A model generated the notes under the pieces. It saw nothing but the letters and a program-made list of their open reading frames with translations, was not told the origin of the DNA and did no database searches. The position numbers and the translations under genes are program-made. A stretch of DNA of 64,000 nt from Pseudomonas yamanorum (lineage in GTDB: Bacteria; Pseudomonadota; Gammaproteobacteria; Pseudomonadales; Pseudomonadaceae), in contig NZ_JACARE010000037.1 of NCBI RefSeq assembly GCF_013386765.1, positions 1 to 64,000 of the forward strand. The letters are read 5' to 3'. Of the stretch, positions 51,796 to 59,887 are shown in pieces. Numbering within the stretch: the stretch's first letter is position 1; each line of letters begins with the position of its first letter.

Positions 51796-53292
51796 TTACA
51801 CCGCCGCGTCGTACTGCAAACGGAACTGGTTGAGCAGCGCAAACACCCGCAGCCCATTGACGTAATCGGGCGGGAACAGCACGTTGACCCGGCTTGGGTC
51901 CTGGCTGTCACGCTCGACAATCAGGTGCTCGGCGAACAGTTCGGCGTTCTCCACATGGCCTTCCAGTTCCAGCTTGGCGTACTGGGCGATCAGCTCACCG
52001 CGAATAGTGCTCGGGGTCACGATCGGCTGGCCGGCGCCAAAGCGCGTGCCGTCAGCCGCGAGTTTGTGGCGCCCGTACTTGCTGGTGATCACGCTTTGCA
52101 GGCGGCGCACGATAAAGGCCGACTGGTGCAGGGTTTCGCTGTCCAGGTAGGAGTTGTCCGCCTGGCCGAAGGCGTTCTTCTGGTAGGTGGTGATCGCCCG
52201 CTGAATGCGCACGTAGCCGCCTTCGTAGTAAGCCGTGGCGATGCCGTAGTTGAGCAGCGATTGGCGCTCGGTCAGGGTGAAGCGCTCGCTGGCGTCGGCC
52301 GGGTCGAGGCCTGGCAGGCTGCCGCTTTGGGTCGGACGGCTGGCATCGGCGGAGATAAACACCGCGGTGCGCGCGGCCAATGCAGCGGCCTGAACCCAGA
52401 ACGGTTGCGGCACGCCCGGCTCCATGGCCTGGATGGTCACGTGCTGGTCGTTACGCCCTTGCCCGGCCGCCACCAGAGTGCCGATGGTGCCGCGCTTTGC
52501 GGTATAGACGTGGCCGAACAGTTGCTTGGCCCACGACCAGCGACCGCTGTTGTCATCCATCACCGCTTGCCAGGCGTTGAGGCTGGTGGTGTCGGCCCAG
52601 GGCATGCAGATGAATTCAAACGGCTCGTCGCCCAGTGCCGCCAGCGCTGCGAGTTGGTCCGGTACACCGGCGCCCGCCGCCATTTTGCCGATCACGGCGG
52701 TCAGGCCGTCGGGAATTTGCTCGCCGCTGCTCTGGCCCAAACGGTTGAGCTGCAGGCTGATGTCGTTACCACTCTCACCGGTCCATTTGGCGGTCAGGGT
52801 GACAGTGCCATCGGCGGCTACCGCACTCACCGGCAGGTCGGCGCTGGCGTTGATTTTCAGCGCCAGGGCGGTGGCGGCAACGGCCGCCGTGGCGCCATTG
52901 ATCACGGTCGCTTGAACCCGGGTGCCGCCGACGTACAGGCTGAGAATGCCGCCCTGGTTCGCGGTGCCGGTCAGCTTGAGATCCGCCTTGGCGGCACTGC
53001 CTTCGGTGCTGTGCAGCGGCAGGCACCAGATCTCGCCCACCGGGTCACTCTTGCGGAACGTCTCGTACATCGACGCCAGCATCGAACCCTGGCCACCGAT
53101 GCGCTTGGCCATGGCCGCGCTCGACACCAGCACCAGGCTGCCGATTTCCGGGCTGGTGACGTTGTCGTTGACCTGGGCCACGATCAGCCGGCGCAAGGCC
53201 GACGACGCGCTATTGGCCGCCGAATTGTCCATCTCGGCGTAGAACAGCGGCACACGAATGTCCGCCGGAATATGACTGAATCCAATCGCCAT
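51796..53292 (-). CDS. Contractile tail sheath (Mu gp39-like)
   Basis: The 498-residue protein begins MAIGFSHIPADIRVPLFYAE with the sheath motif PLFYAEMDNS, and carries long conserved sheath sections such as FGQADNSYLDSETLHQSAFIVRRLQSVITSKYGRHKLAADGTRF (in parts, about 395-440). It contracts to drive the tube through the target envelope. Start at 53292 overlaps the stop of the gp38-like gene. Confidence 0.9.
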   Translation of the reverse strand: MAIGFSHIPADIRVPLFYAEMDNSAANSASSALRRLIVAQVNDNVTSPEIGSLVLVSSAAMAKRIGGQGSMLASMYETFRKSDPVGEIWCLPLHSTEGSAAKADLKLTGTANQGGILSLYVGGTRVQATVINGATAAVAATALALKINASADLPVSAVAADGTVTLTAKWTGESGNDISLQLNRLGQSSGEQIPDGLTAVIGKMAAGAGVPDQLAALAALGDEPFEFICMPWADTTSLNAWQAVMDDNSGRWSWAKQLFGHVYTAKRGTIGTLVAAGQGRNDQHVTIQAMEPGVPQPFWVQAAALAARTAVFISADASRPTQSGSLPGLDPADASERFTLTERQSLLNYGIATAYYEGGYVRIQRAITTYQKNAFGQADNSYLDSETLHQSAFIVRRLQSVITSKYGRHKLAADGTRFGAGQPIVTPSTIRGELIAQYAKLELEGHVENAELFAEHLIVERDSQDPSRVNVLFPPDYVNGLRVFALLNQFRLQYDAAV

Positions 53293-53474
53293 TATTTGGC
53301 TCCCTGTAGTTTTGCCGCCTTGACGGCTTTGGTGGTGATGTCGCCATCGGCCAGACGTCGACGCCACCAGGCGTTGTCCGGGACTTCGCGACCTTCGGCC
53401 GGCAGCAGATCGCCCGCCTCCGGGTCAGGTACGGCACGGCCGGAAACCGGCAGTACGGTGATGCGTTTGCTCAT
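53292..53474 (-). CDS. DUF2635 protein (Mu gp38-like)
   Basis: The 60-residue basic protein begins MSKRITVLPVSGRAVPDP, has EGREVPDNAWWRRRLADGD and ends AKLQGAK. This matches the small DUF2635 protein found just before Mu-type sheath genes; function unknown. It overlaps gp37-like at its start. Confidence 0.85.
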   Translation of the reverse strand: MSKRITVLPVSGRAVPDPEAGDLLPAEGREVPDNAWWRRRLADGDITTKAVKAAKLQGAK

Positions 53475-54055
53475 GGTTTTACCTCGGCAGAAAAGGTCAT
53501 TTCCAGGCGCCCGTCGGGGCCTGGGCGTTGCAGATTGGGGTCGGCCGGGTCGATGGCATCGACCCGCACCGTCACCCCGGTGAAGGACGGCAAAGCGTCC
53601 AGCTCAAGCTCGGGCCAGGTTTCGGCTGGCTGTGTGCTGAGGTTGCGTCCCAGTTGGAACTCGGCGAAAAAGCGCAGCCGGTACAGCCCGCGGGTTTTCG
53701 TCAACAGCAGCCAGTCGCCGCCTTCGTACTGGATGGGTTCGTAGAAACGCTCGGGCCTGAAACCCACCAGGGCACGCCAGACTTCGGCGCGCAGGGCGTG
53801 GAGTTGGTCCATCGCCATGGCTTGTTGGCCGTCCGCCAGATCGAGTACCAGCACCACGCCGAAATGCTCGCGCAGGGTTTGTCGGGTGGTGTTTTGTGAG
53901 CTGTTGGCAGCGGCTTCGTCGGCGATCGGCGTGATGACCGCAGCAGGTGCGTCAGGCAGGGTTTGCAGGGCATCGAGATCAAGGCCGGCATGGATCTGTT
54001 GGTTGAAGCCTTGGCAGTGATCACGCAGGTGATTCAGTAACGGGGTGATCTTCAT
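53471..54055 (-). CDS. Gp37-like tail protein, first gene of module A
   Basis: The 194-residue protein begins MKITPLLNHLRDHCQGF. It has the Mu gp37/DUF1834-type N-terminus and a C-terminus DLDALPSFTGVTVRVDAIDP. In Mu it comes between the head genes and gp38; here it directly follows a terminator after module B. ATG at 54055 follows a GGTGA site. The Mu genes 34-36 before it are absent. Confidence 0.75.
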   Translation of the reverse strand: MKITPLLNHLRDHCQGFNQQIHAGLDLDALQTLPDAPAAVITPIADEAAANSSQNTTRQTLREHFGVVLVLDLADGQQAMAMDQLHALRAEVWRALVGFRPERFYEPIQYEGGDWLLLTKTRGLYRLRFFAEFQLGRNLSTQPAETWPELELDALPSFTGVTVRVDAIDPADPNLQRPGPDGRLEMTFSAEVKP

Positions 54056-54074
54056 GGGTTCACCGGGCAATAAA

Positions 54075-54096
54075 AAACCCGCTCGGGAGCGGGTTT
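54075..54096 (-). terminator. Minus-strand terminator separating modules B and A
   Basis: Read on the minus strand, AAACCCGCTC and GAGCGGGTTT form a 10-base stem, followed by a run of T (TTTTTTATTG). It lies 17 bases after the gpD stop and 20 bases before the gp37-like ATG. About 20 bases remain between stem end and ATG, too few for an ordinary promoter. Confidence 0.85.
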
Positions 54097-54112
54097 GGTT
54101 GAGGGGGCGCGG

Positions 54113-55123
54113 CTAGACAGACAACCCGCCAGCAACAATCGAACTTCGATACCCCGTCGCCGGGTCGCCAACGTGAGTCACCTTGCTGATCGACCAACGT
54201 CCCTGCATGTACGACGGCCAGGTTTCATCCAGCAGCAGCAAGCCTTCGGCGGATAGCAACGGGTTGCCGGGGCAATCGATCAGCAACTGCAAATCTTCAC
54301 GGCCAACACGGCGCAGCTCACCTTCGGCCACGGCACGCGCTTCCGCTTCGTTCTGGCAGCGTTGGCGCAAGGTTTTGAACGGGGCATTGCCGACCTGAAC
54401 CACGCGCTGCTTGCCCGCCGGCGCATCCCACCAGGCGACGCGGCTACCCTCGTATTTCGCCCGGGATTTCTCATCGAGCCTGGCGGTGATAAAGGCCTGG
54501 TCACCGGGGCGATTGTCAGCCGTGATGGATAATTTCACTTCCGGCAGTTGCTGGAGGGACAGCGATTTGACCTGACCACTTTCAGCCAGCACATACAGCT
54601 CGTTGATCGGCTTGCTGACCGCGCAGTAACGCTTGGCGAGGCGTGTGATAAAGGCCATGTCGCTTTCGTTGGACTGGTCGATATGGGGAATCGCGATCCC
54701 TTCCAAAGACGGCGCCACACGGGGTGAATAACCGTGACGACCCACCAGTTGGCGAAACAACGTCCCCAAGGTCGTCGGCCCATAACTGGCAGATCGGCGC
54801 TGACGGTAGCCTGTTTGGTCGACCACGCTGAAGGGCGCCGCCGTGGCGACGATCATCAGGCGCATGGGGAACAGCACCGGGGTTCGCTGGGTGACGACGA
54901 ACTCGCCTTTTTCCACCAGCCCCGACTCCTGGTACCCGACTCGCAAGCCGATTTTTCCACTGAGACTCGGCAGGCCTTCCAGGCCCTCGATATTGAGGGT
55001 CAGTTCAAGTCGGTCGGACTCAATGCCCGCCGCGTCGGTGTGGCTCCAGTGCATCAGGCGTTGATTGAGCAGCGCCGCATTGGCGCCGTAAAACTCCACG
55101 ATCGGGGTAAATCCCTGGGCCAT
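54113..55123 (-). CDS. P2 gpD-like baseplate hub protein (late control D family)
   Basis: The 336-residue protein begins MAQGFTPIVEFYGANAALLNQRLMHW and has LNIEGLEGLPSLSGKIGLRVGYQESGLVEKGEF and VTQRTPVLFPM, features of the gpD family. It has the hub fold that holds the spike and tube. It is the last gene of module B before the terminator, as D is last in P2 and R pyocins before lysis genes. Confidence 0.9.
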   Translation of the reverse strand: MAQGFTPIVEFYGANAALLNQRLMHWSHTDAAGIESDRLELTLNIEGLEGLPSLSGKIGLRVGYQESGLVEKGEFVVTQRTPVLFPMRLMIVATAAPFSVVDQTGYRQRRSASYGPTTLGTLFRQLVGRHGYSPRVAPSLEGIAIPHIDQSNESDMAFITRLAKRYCAVSKPINELYVLAESGQVKSLSLQQLPEVKLSITADNRPGDQAFITARLDEKSRAKYEGSRVAWWDAPAGKQRVVQVGNAPFKTLRQRCQNEAEARAVAEGELRRVGREDLQLLIDCPGNPLLSAEGLLLLDETWPSYMQGRWSISKVTHVGDPATGYRSSIVAGGLSV

Positions 55124-55132
55124 GCTGCCTCC

Positions 55133-55345
55133 TTAATCCCAAGCCGAAACGGGGCGCACGGCCGTTGGCCGCGACTCCAGTTCGGGCACACTTACCCACA
55201 CACCGGCTGGCAACACCGGGCCGTACTCTGCGAGGCCGGGGTTCTGGCGCCAAAGGGTTTCTTCAGCTGCGTCATCGCATCGTCCTAGCTCGCGATAGAG
55301 CAACAGGTTGACCGAATCACCGGCAATACTTCGGGCTCTACGCAT
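55133..55345 (-). CDS. Tail protein X (LysM-like)
   Basis: The 70-residue protein begins MRRARSIAGDSVNLLLYRELGRCDD, which fits the gpX/LysM-like tail protein family. It links the tape measure/hub region of the tail. It overlaps gpU by 8 bases and ends 9 bases before gpD. Confidence 0.8.
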   Translation of the reverse strand: MRRARSIAGDSVNLLLYRELGRCDDAAEETLWRQNPGLAEYGPVLPAGVWVSVPELESRPTAVRPVSAWD

Positions 55346-55724
55346 TGACGAATTCCTCCAGTTCCAGGGTCCAGGTCATGACCATGGCGGTGCCGTCATC
55401 GATCACATTGCCCTGGGTTTCCACGACAGTATTAATCCGCCACAGGCCCCAGTTGCGCCCGACACCATCGACCAGGGGCAACGGCACCCGCGCATTTTGC
55501 AGCGCGCGCAGTTCGTCGAGGCGCTGCATGCCGACGGCGTACATGGCCGTGCCGCTGAACGTGAGTTTTTCCAGTTTCTGACCGTTTTGTCGCGACTGGG
55601 GCTTGCTGGCAATAATCATCAGGTCACTCCAGCCGCCGTCGCTGTTACGCACCAGCGAGGAATAGGTAAAGCCCCGGGACAGGCCAAAGATGAAATCGCC
55701 GAGTACCATTTGTTGTCGCATCAA
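55338..55724 (-). CDS. Tail protein U (tail terminator-type)
   Basis: The 128-residue protein begins MMRQQMVLGDFIFGLSRGFTYSSL and has RVPLPLVDGVGRNWGLWRINTVVETQG, typical of P2 gpU-family proteins. The family closes the tail tube end or joins baseplate components. It overlaps X and the tape measure by a few bases. Confidence 0.87.
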   Translation of the reverse strand: MMRQQMVLGDFIFGLSRGFTYSSLVRNSDGGWSDLMIIASKPQSRQNGQKLEKLTFSGTAMYAVGMQRLDELRALQNARVPLPLVDGVGRNWGLWRINTVVETQGNVIDDGTAMVMTWTLELEEFVNA

Positions 55725-57145
55725 TCACCTCCTGGATCGGCCAGTGCTGCGTTGCGCCGGATACCCAGCGTGTCAGTGACCATCGGCATGCATTGGAATT
55801 GCAGGGCCTGAATCACCTGGTTGACGACTTGCTGAGCGTCAGCGGGGTTGACGCCGGTGATCTGGATACTCGGGGCAATCGTGACCTGGACATTGTCCGT
55901 GCGGGCACTGTTGAGTTCCTTGCTCACCGCATTGGGTGCGGGCAAGCGATCACTTGGACCGAACAGTTTTTCACCGAGCCAGGCACCCGCCTCACTGCCA
56001 AGCAAACCACCGATTGCACCACCGAGAGCAGTGCCGACACCGGGGAAAATCAGGGTGCCGATAGCGGCGCCGGCGGAAGCTCCTGCCCAGGCACCGCCCG
56101 CGGTGCTGAGGCCGGAGGCAACAGCTTTTGCATCGCCATTGCGTACGCCCTGGACCACATCCATGGCGGTGTCGACGTACTTCAACGGCCCGAGACGGCG
56201 GGTGCCTGCCGATTCCAGCTTGGCAAACGCTCCTGACAAACTCGCGGCGAGATCTTTGCTCGAACCGCGCGCCATAGGCCGATTTGCCGGCGGCGCCGCG
56301 TAGGAGGCAAACGAATTGCCAGAGAGACTGGTCGACGCCTGAGCCGCCTGTTTGACCGAGACCGGAGCAAGCGGCTGGCCCATTGCATTGAGCGGGGGCG
56401 TGGCATTGGCCGAGGGAGGAAGACGTTGCGGCTTGAGCTCCGCCAACTTGCCATCGATGGCTTCAGCCGGTCCACGTGGAACCGCTTGTCCTGGTTTGGG
56501 AAGCTTGACGCGCCGCCTCTTCATATTCCCGGGGGTGCGAACCTTGTCTTTATTCCGGACTGTCTCTCCAACGCTTTCGGGTAGCTGTGCAGCCGCCGTT
56601 TCAAGTAGGCCGGCGGTACCAGGGCAACATTGCTTGTCGCCGCCTTTGCCCTTGTCTTTATCAAGCCCCCCGTCCTTGAACAGTTTCCCGACTCCGGGAA
56701 TCTTGCCGAGGCTCACATCGACCAGATTGCCCATCACCCGGGTCTTGGCCGTATCAACGAAGCTCGAAACCAAATCCTTCCCGAGATCCGCCCCTGCCTT
56801 GAGGCCCTTGTCCACCCAGGAATCGGTCGTCGGTGCGGGTTCTTTCTGTTCGCTTTTCGGTGCATGAGAGGCGGTATCCGCCGTCTTGCCCGCCAGAGAA
56901 TCGCCGTTAATGAACAACGTGCCGTTGAGCGTTTCCAGGGTCTCGCGCAGCCGCACCTGCTCCAGGGCCAAGCCGTTGATTTCCAGGCTGGCGCTGGCCA
57001 GTGCCAGGCTAAGGTCCGTCAGCGCGGCGGGCACCGCATCAAGGGAAGAAGACCCAGTCAAATCGTGTGCCGCCGGTGAAACGTCGCCCGAAAGCCCCAG
57101 GTCATACGTCTGCCCGGCAAACGCCAGCGCATAGTTAATGTGCAT
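55721..57145 (-). CDS. Tape-measure protein of module B (short and atypical)
   Basis: The 474-residue protein lies in the position of gpT. The N-terminal 90 residues and a charged, Pro/Lys-rich middle (about 90-250) are not typical; a Gly/Ala-rich hydrophobic segment (about 350-395; GGAWAGASAGAAIGTLIFPGVG, in parts) resembles tape-measure membrane-contact regions. At 0.15 nm per residue it predicts about 71 nm, shorter than that suggested by larger P2-type tape measures. Position supports the call more than similarity does. Confidence 0.65.
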   Translation of the reverse strand: MHINYALAFAGQTYDLGLSGDVSPAAHDLTGSSSLDAVPAALTDLSLALASASLEINGLALEQVRLRETLETLNGTLFINGDSLAGKTADTASHAPKSEQKEPAPTTDSWVDKGLKAGADLGKDLVSSFVDTAKTRVMGNLVDVSLGKIPGVGKLFKDGGLDKDKGKGGDKQCCPGTAGLLETAAAQLPESVGETVRNKDKVRTPGNMKRRRVKLPKPGQAVPRGPAEAIDGKLAELKPQRLPPSANATPPLNAMGQPLAPVSVKQAAQASTSLSGNSFASYAAPPANRPMARGSSKDLAASLSGAFAKLESAGTRRLGPLKYVDTAMDVVQGVRNGDAKAVASGLSTAGGAWAGASAGAAIGTLIFPGVGTALGGAIGGLLGSEAGAWLGEKLFGPSDRLPAPNAVSKELNSARTDNVQVTIAPSIQITGVNPADAQQVVNQVIQALQFQCMPMVTDTLGIRRNAALADPGGD

Positions 57146-57151
57146 CCCGCT

Positions 57152-57855
57152 CTACTCCTGTTTGACGCCAAGGCGAGTGATCGCGATGTCGTAGCGGCGT
57201 AATGCTTTTCCGACTTCCCAGTCCAGGATTTCCGCTTCGTTTACCGAGTAAACCAGCGGCACGACGTCGAGGATTACGTCGATGTCGCGCTCCGAAAGAA
57301 GGCCGCCGGTTGATTTAAAAAATCGTCGATGCGCTCCTGCAGTTCGGTCCAGTCGGGCACGGTGAGGTCCGCCAGGTCGGGGATCATCAGACCGGAGCAA
57401 TGGGCGGTGATGAACTCGGCGCGCTCTTTGGCCGTGGTGAGTTTTTTCATCACTTTGGTGGCGCGCAGGGCCGGCATTTCCAGGGTCACTGCAGTCAGGG
57501 TGCGGCCGGCGGCGTTGAGCGGCAGCAGCAGTTTCACCTGCTCGGTGGTGGCCGAATCGCTGGGCTCGCGGGCTGCGTCCAGGAAGAACGAGGCCGGACG
57601 GGTCGACATGTCATGCACGTACTGGGCGATGGTCACGTAGTCCGGGCGCTTGAGCTGGTCGAGCTCTTTTTCCGACAGGCCGGTGGCGAGTTTCGCCAGT
57701 TCAAAAAACTGGTCATCCTCGTCATCACCGGCCCGGACCAGCGCGTCTTTTTGCGCGGCGTAGTACAGCGGCTTGAGTTGCACCTGCTCGATTGTCGCGC
57801 CGGTGTCGGCGGTGATCGGGGACAGCAGGATGTGCAGCGGAGGCATCCAGGCCAT
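57152..57855 (-). CDS. Tail-assembly chaperone, frameshifted product (gpE+E')
   Basis: The 234-residue fusion has 180 zero-frame residues, then KSTGGLLSERDIDVILDVVP and the rest from the -1 frame, ending 7 bases before the tape measure. In P2 the E+E' product binds gpT. The extension length equals that in module A. Confidence 0.82.
57274..57855 (-). CDS. Tail-assembly chaperone, unshifted product (gpE-like)
   Basis: The 193-residue form begins MAWMPPLHILLSPITADTGA and has LVRAGDDEDDQFFELAKLATGLSEKELDQL (parts) and ATKVMKKLTTAKERAEF. It is longer than the usual P2 gpE (about 90 residues) because of an N-terminal extension that includes PLYYAAQKDALVR. It stays in the tail assembly pathway, not in the particle. 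Confidence 0.8.
   Translation of the reverse strand: MAWMPPLHILLSPITADTGATIEQVQLKPLYYAAQKDALVRAGDDEDDQFFELAKLATGLSEKELDQLKRPDYVTIAQYVHDMSTRPASFFLDAAREPSDSATTEQVKLLLPLNAAGRTLTAVTLEMPALRATKVMKKLTTAKERAEFITAHCSGLMIPDLADLTVPDWTELQERIDDFLNQPAAFFRSATST
57316..57322 (-). other. Programmed -1 frameshift heptamer T TTT TTA (module B)
   Basis: In the gpE frame the codons GAT TTT TTA AAT (residues 178-180 region) contain T-TTT-TTA. A -1 slip re-pairs on TTT TTT and enters a frame open to 57152, adding 54 residues. P2 uses T TTT TTG in the equivalent place. Confidence 0.88.
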
Positions 57856-57918
57856 GAGTCAATTCCTTGGTCAAACGTTGTTGAAAAGCACCGCACCTCT
57901 CGGGGCCAGCGCGATCAC

Positions 57919-58006
57919 TGTGGGAGCCGGGCTTGCCCGCGATGGCATCGCCTCGGTGCAATGGATACACCGAGTCGCCTGCATCGCAGGCAAGCCAGCT
58001 CCTACA
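57919..58006. repeat. REP-type inverted pair inside the tailocin operon
   Basis: TGTGGGAGCCGGGCTTGCCCGCGATGG (left) and CATCGCAGGCAAGCCAGCTCCTACA (right) face each other between the tube and gpE genes, in a gap of 166 bases within an otherwise tightly packed operon. Same class as 18138 and 31359. Confidence 0.85.
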
Positions 58007-58021
58007 GAAATCGCAAGGGGC

Positions 58022-58528
58022 TTACGGCATCAGCACCGCGCGGCGGGCATCACCGAGGATGTCGACGCCGTTGAGCACGAATTTCTGGGTGCGCACGTCG
58101 ATGTCGATCACCGGGATGCCGTTTTCCAGGCGGTTGTAGGTGCGGCAGGAGAACTCCAGGGTGATGGTGGGTTTATCGCCCATCTTCACCGGTGCCTCGG
58201 TCAGCGTTTTCAGCTTGCCGCCGATGGTGTGATAGGTGAAGTAAGTCTTGCCGTCCTGGTCCTGACCGGCTTCGCGCACGTTCAGCAAAATGTCGTCGCC
58301 CAGGCGCACGCCCAGGGCAAGCATGATTTCCGGACCCGCGCCTTGCAGCTCCAGTGTGGCGTTGAGCACTTTGGCGCTCTTGGCCATTTCCTCGGCGATG
58401 AAGCGCCCGCCGGTCATGAGTTCCATATCGAAGTCAATCTTCGGCGGGGTGAAGGAATTGACGGTAGCCGACAACGGCAAGCCCTGAAGGGTGGCCGCAA
58501 TGGCCTGTCTTACACGGTTGGTAAACAT
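58022..58528 (-). CDS. Tail tube protein FII-like (P2 gpFII)
   Basis: The 168-residue protein begins MFTNRVRQAIAATLQGLPLSA and has KIDFDMELMTGGRFIAEEMAK and VKMGDKPTITLEFSCRTYN, matching the P2/R-pyocin major tube family. It forms the rigid inner tube. It is unlike the module A tube in length and sequence. It shares one base with the end of the sheath gene. Confidence 0.9.
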   Translation of the reverse strand: MFTNRVRQAIAATLQGLPLSATVNSFTPPKIDFDMELMTGGRFIAEEMAKSAKVLNATLELQGAGPEIMLALGVRLGDDILLNVREAGQDQDGKTYFTYHTIGGKLKTLTEAPVKMGDKPTITLEFSCRTYNRLENGIPVIDIDVRTQKFVLNGVDILGDARRAVLMP

Positions 58529-59694
58529 TAGAGAACGTCCTCCAGGAACTGCTCGATGATTTCATCGCGGGCGTTGAGTTGATAAATCATGTGTTCGTTC
58601 GGCGCGTAGCGGCCGTAGTCGATGACGATGAACCAGGTGCCGTTCTTGTACTTCTCGACACTGTTCAATTCCGGGTGCAGGTACACGCTGCCGCCGGGGA
58701 TGGTCTCGTCGGCCACCAGGGTTTGCAGCCAGTCGTTGATGCGCTTCACCTCCTGGTCCATGAACGACTTGGTGAGGTTCTTGGCCATGGCTTTCTGGCC
58801 GGCCTTGACCAGCTTGCGGCTGATCGCATCTTCAAGGCCCACGTAGCTGATGAACTTGCCGGTGATGGAACGGTTACCCAGCAGCGAGAAACCGCCGAGG
58901 ATGGTGCGGGCGTAGTAGCTCACGCCGTAGCGGTTGAGCAGGTCGCCTTCGGTGGAGGTGTCGAGGATGTTGTACTCAACCACGCGGGAAACGTCTTCGG
59001 CGAAGGTCACCTGATTGCCCGGGCTTTCCCACTGCTTGACCTTGGCCAGTGCCGCGATGGCAAGGGACGATGGCGCCAGGAACACGTTTTTCTTCGCGGC
59101 CTTGGAGTACACCGACGGCATGTTGTGCACCAGCAGGCAACGGTCGAAACCGAGATCGGCGCCGCCCAGTTCGCCGCTGTAGGTCACCTGGTCGGCGACG
59201 GTTGCGTCCTTGCCATCCAGCACCACACGGGCCTTGATGCGCTTGCCAAAGGAAGCGAATTCGCCGGCCACGGCCTTGGTGCCGGTGAAGCCAGGGGCGC
59301 CGATGATGGTCAGGTCTTCGGGGACGCTGGCCAGGGCGGCGAGGCCCAGTTTGCGCCCGGTTACCGGCTCTTCACCGCCGATTACGTTATTGAGGGTATC
59401 GGCCGGGGTGGTGCCCTCGTCGACGATCACCACGTAGACCGGCACCTTGACCACTTTGAGGATCTGGTACACGGCGTGGAACAGCGTGCCGGTCTCGGCG
59501 CCGGTGGGATCCAGCAGCGCCTGGGTGGTGAAGCTGTTGATGCGGAACGGGGCGTTTTTCGGGATCGACGCATGGGCGTTGGGGGCAGTGCCCACCAGGC
59601 CGATGACGTTATCGCCCAGGCCACCCATGGCCTCGGGGGATTCGGTGGCGTTCACGGTGATGCCGTTGTGTTCGAAGTTCAAAACCTCAGCCAT
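58528..59694 (-). CDS. Contractile tail sheath FI-like (P2 gpFI)
   Basis: The 388-residue protein begins MAEVLNFEHNGITVNATESPEAMGG and has the PGxxR-like region KVPVYVVIVDEGTTPADTLNNV, GVSYYARTILGGFSLLGNRSITGKFISYVG and INDWLQTLVADETIPGGSVYLHPELNS (parts), matching P2-type sheaths. It drives contraction. It is unrelated in sequence to the module A sheath. Confidence 0.93.
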   Translation of the reverse strand: MAEVLNFEHNGITVNATESPEAMGGLGDNVIGLVGTAPNAHASIPKNAPFRINSFTTQALLDPTGAETGTLFHAVYQILKVVKVPVYVVIVDEGTTPADTLNNVIGGEEPVTGRKLGLAALASVPEDLTIIGAPGFTGTKAVAGEFASFGKRIKARVVLDGKDATVADQVTYSGELGGADLGFDRCLLVHNMPSVYSKAAKKNVFLAPSSLAIAALAKVKQWESPGNQVTFAEDVSRVVEYNILDTSTEGDLLNRYGVSYYARTILGGFSLLGNRSITGKFISYVGLEDAISRKLVKAGQKAMAKNLTKSFMDQEVKRINDWLQTLVADETIPGGSVYLHPELNSVEKYKNGTWFIVIDYGRYAPNEHMIYQLNARDEIIEQFLEDVL

Positions 59695-59696
59695 GA

Positions 59697-59870
59697 TCAG
59701 TCAGCCTTCTTCGGGGTGGAGTTGAGGACGCTGGTCAGTTCCAGGCGGCCAGCGGTGCGCAGGGCGGATGCTTCGACGTCCAGCAGGTCGAGTTCCTCGC
59801 CGGCGGTAGACCAGTGGCCGTTGCCGGTGGGGAATGGAATGAGGACGGTGTAGGTTTGGCGATTGGCCAT
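59697..59870 (-). CDS. Small ORF upstream of the module B sheath
   Basis: The 57-residue protein begins MANRQTYTVLIPFPTGNGHW and ends TSVLNSTPKKAD. It is unrecognised and is followed 2 bases later by the sheath gene. It lies just after a terminator (59888-59912). A small DUF2635 gene fills the same slot in module A, so it may have a similar tail-assembly use, but the sequences show no clear likeness. Confidence 0.6.
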   Translation of the reverse strand: MANRQTYTVLIPFPTGNGHWSTAGEELDLLDVEASALRTAGRLELTSVLNSTPKKAD

Positions 59871-59887
59871 AGGTGGATCTCCAGGCG

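Larger units (their letters stand above)
42031..54055 (-). mobile_element. Tailocin module A: Mu/SfV-like contractile tail plus lysis cassette
   Basis: In transcriptional order: gp37-like, gp38-like, sheath, tube, gp41/41' chaperone, tape measure, gp43-44-45 (spike), gp46, gp47, gp48, fibre, fibre chaperone, endolysin, Rz/Rz1. All genes are on the minus strand with tiny gaps or overlaps. No head, portal, terminase, integrase or replication gene is present, so this is a domesticated tail (R-type tailocin) or a decayed phage, not a whole prophage. No regulator is visible in the window. Confidence 0.85.

Noticed and set aside
51730..53583. Open frame of about 617 codons opposite the module A sheath
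   Set aside because: The sheath gene on the minus strand is well supported; no ribosome site or family match on the plus strand.
57152..57400. Separate 82-codon gene before the module B tape measure
   Set aside because: Same reasoning: it is the E' extension entered by frameshifting, with no ribosome site of its own.
58579..59853. Open frame of about 424 codons opposite the module B sheath
   Set aside because: Antisense shadow of the P2-like sheath gene.
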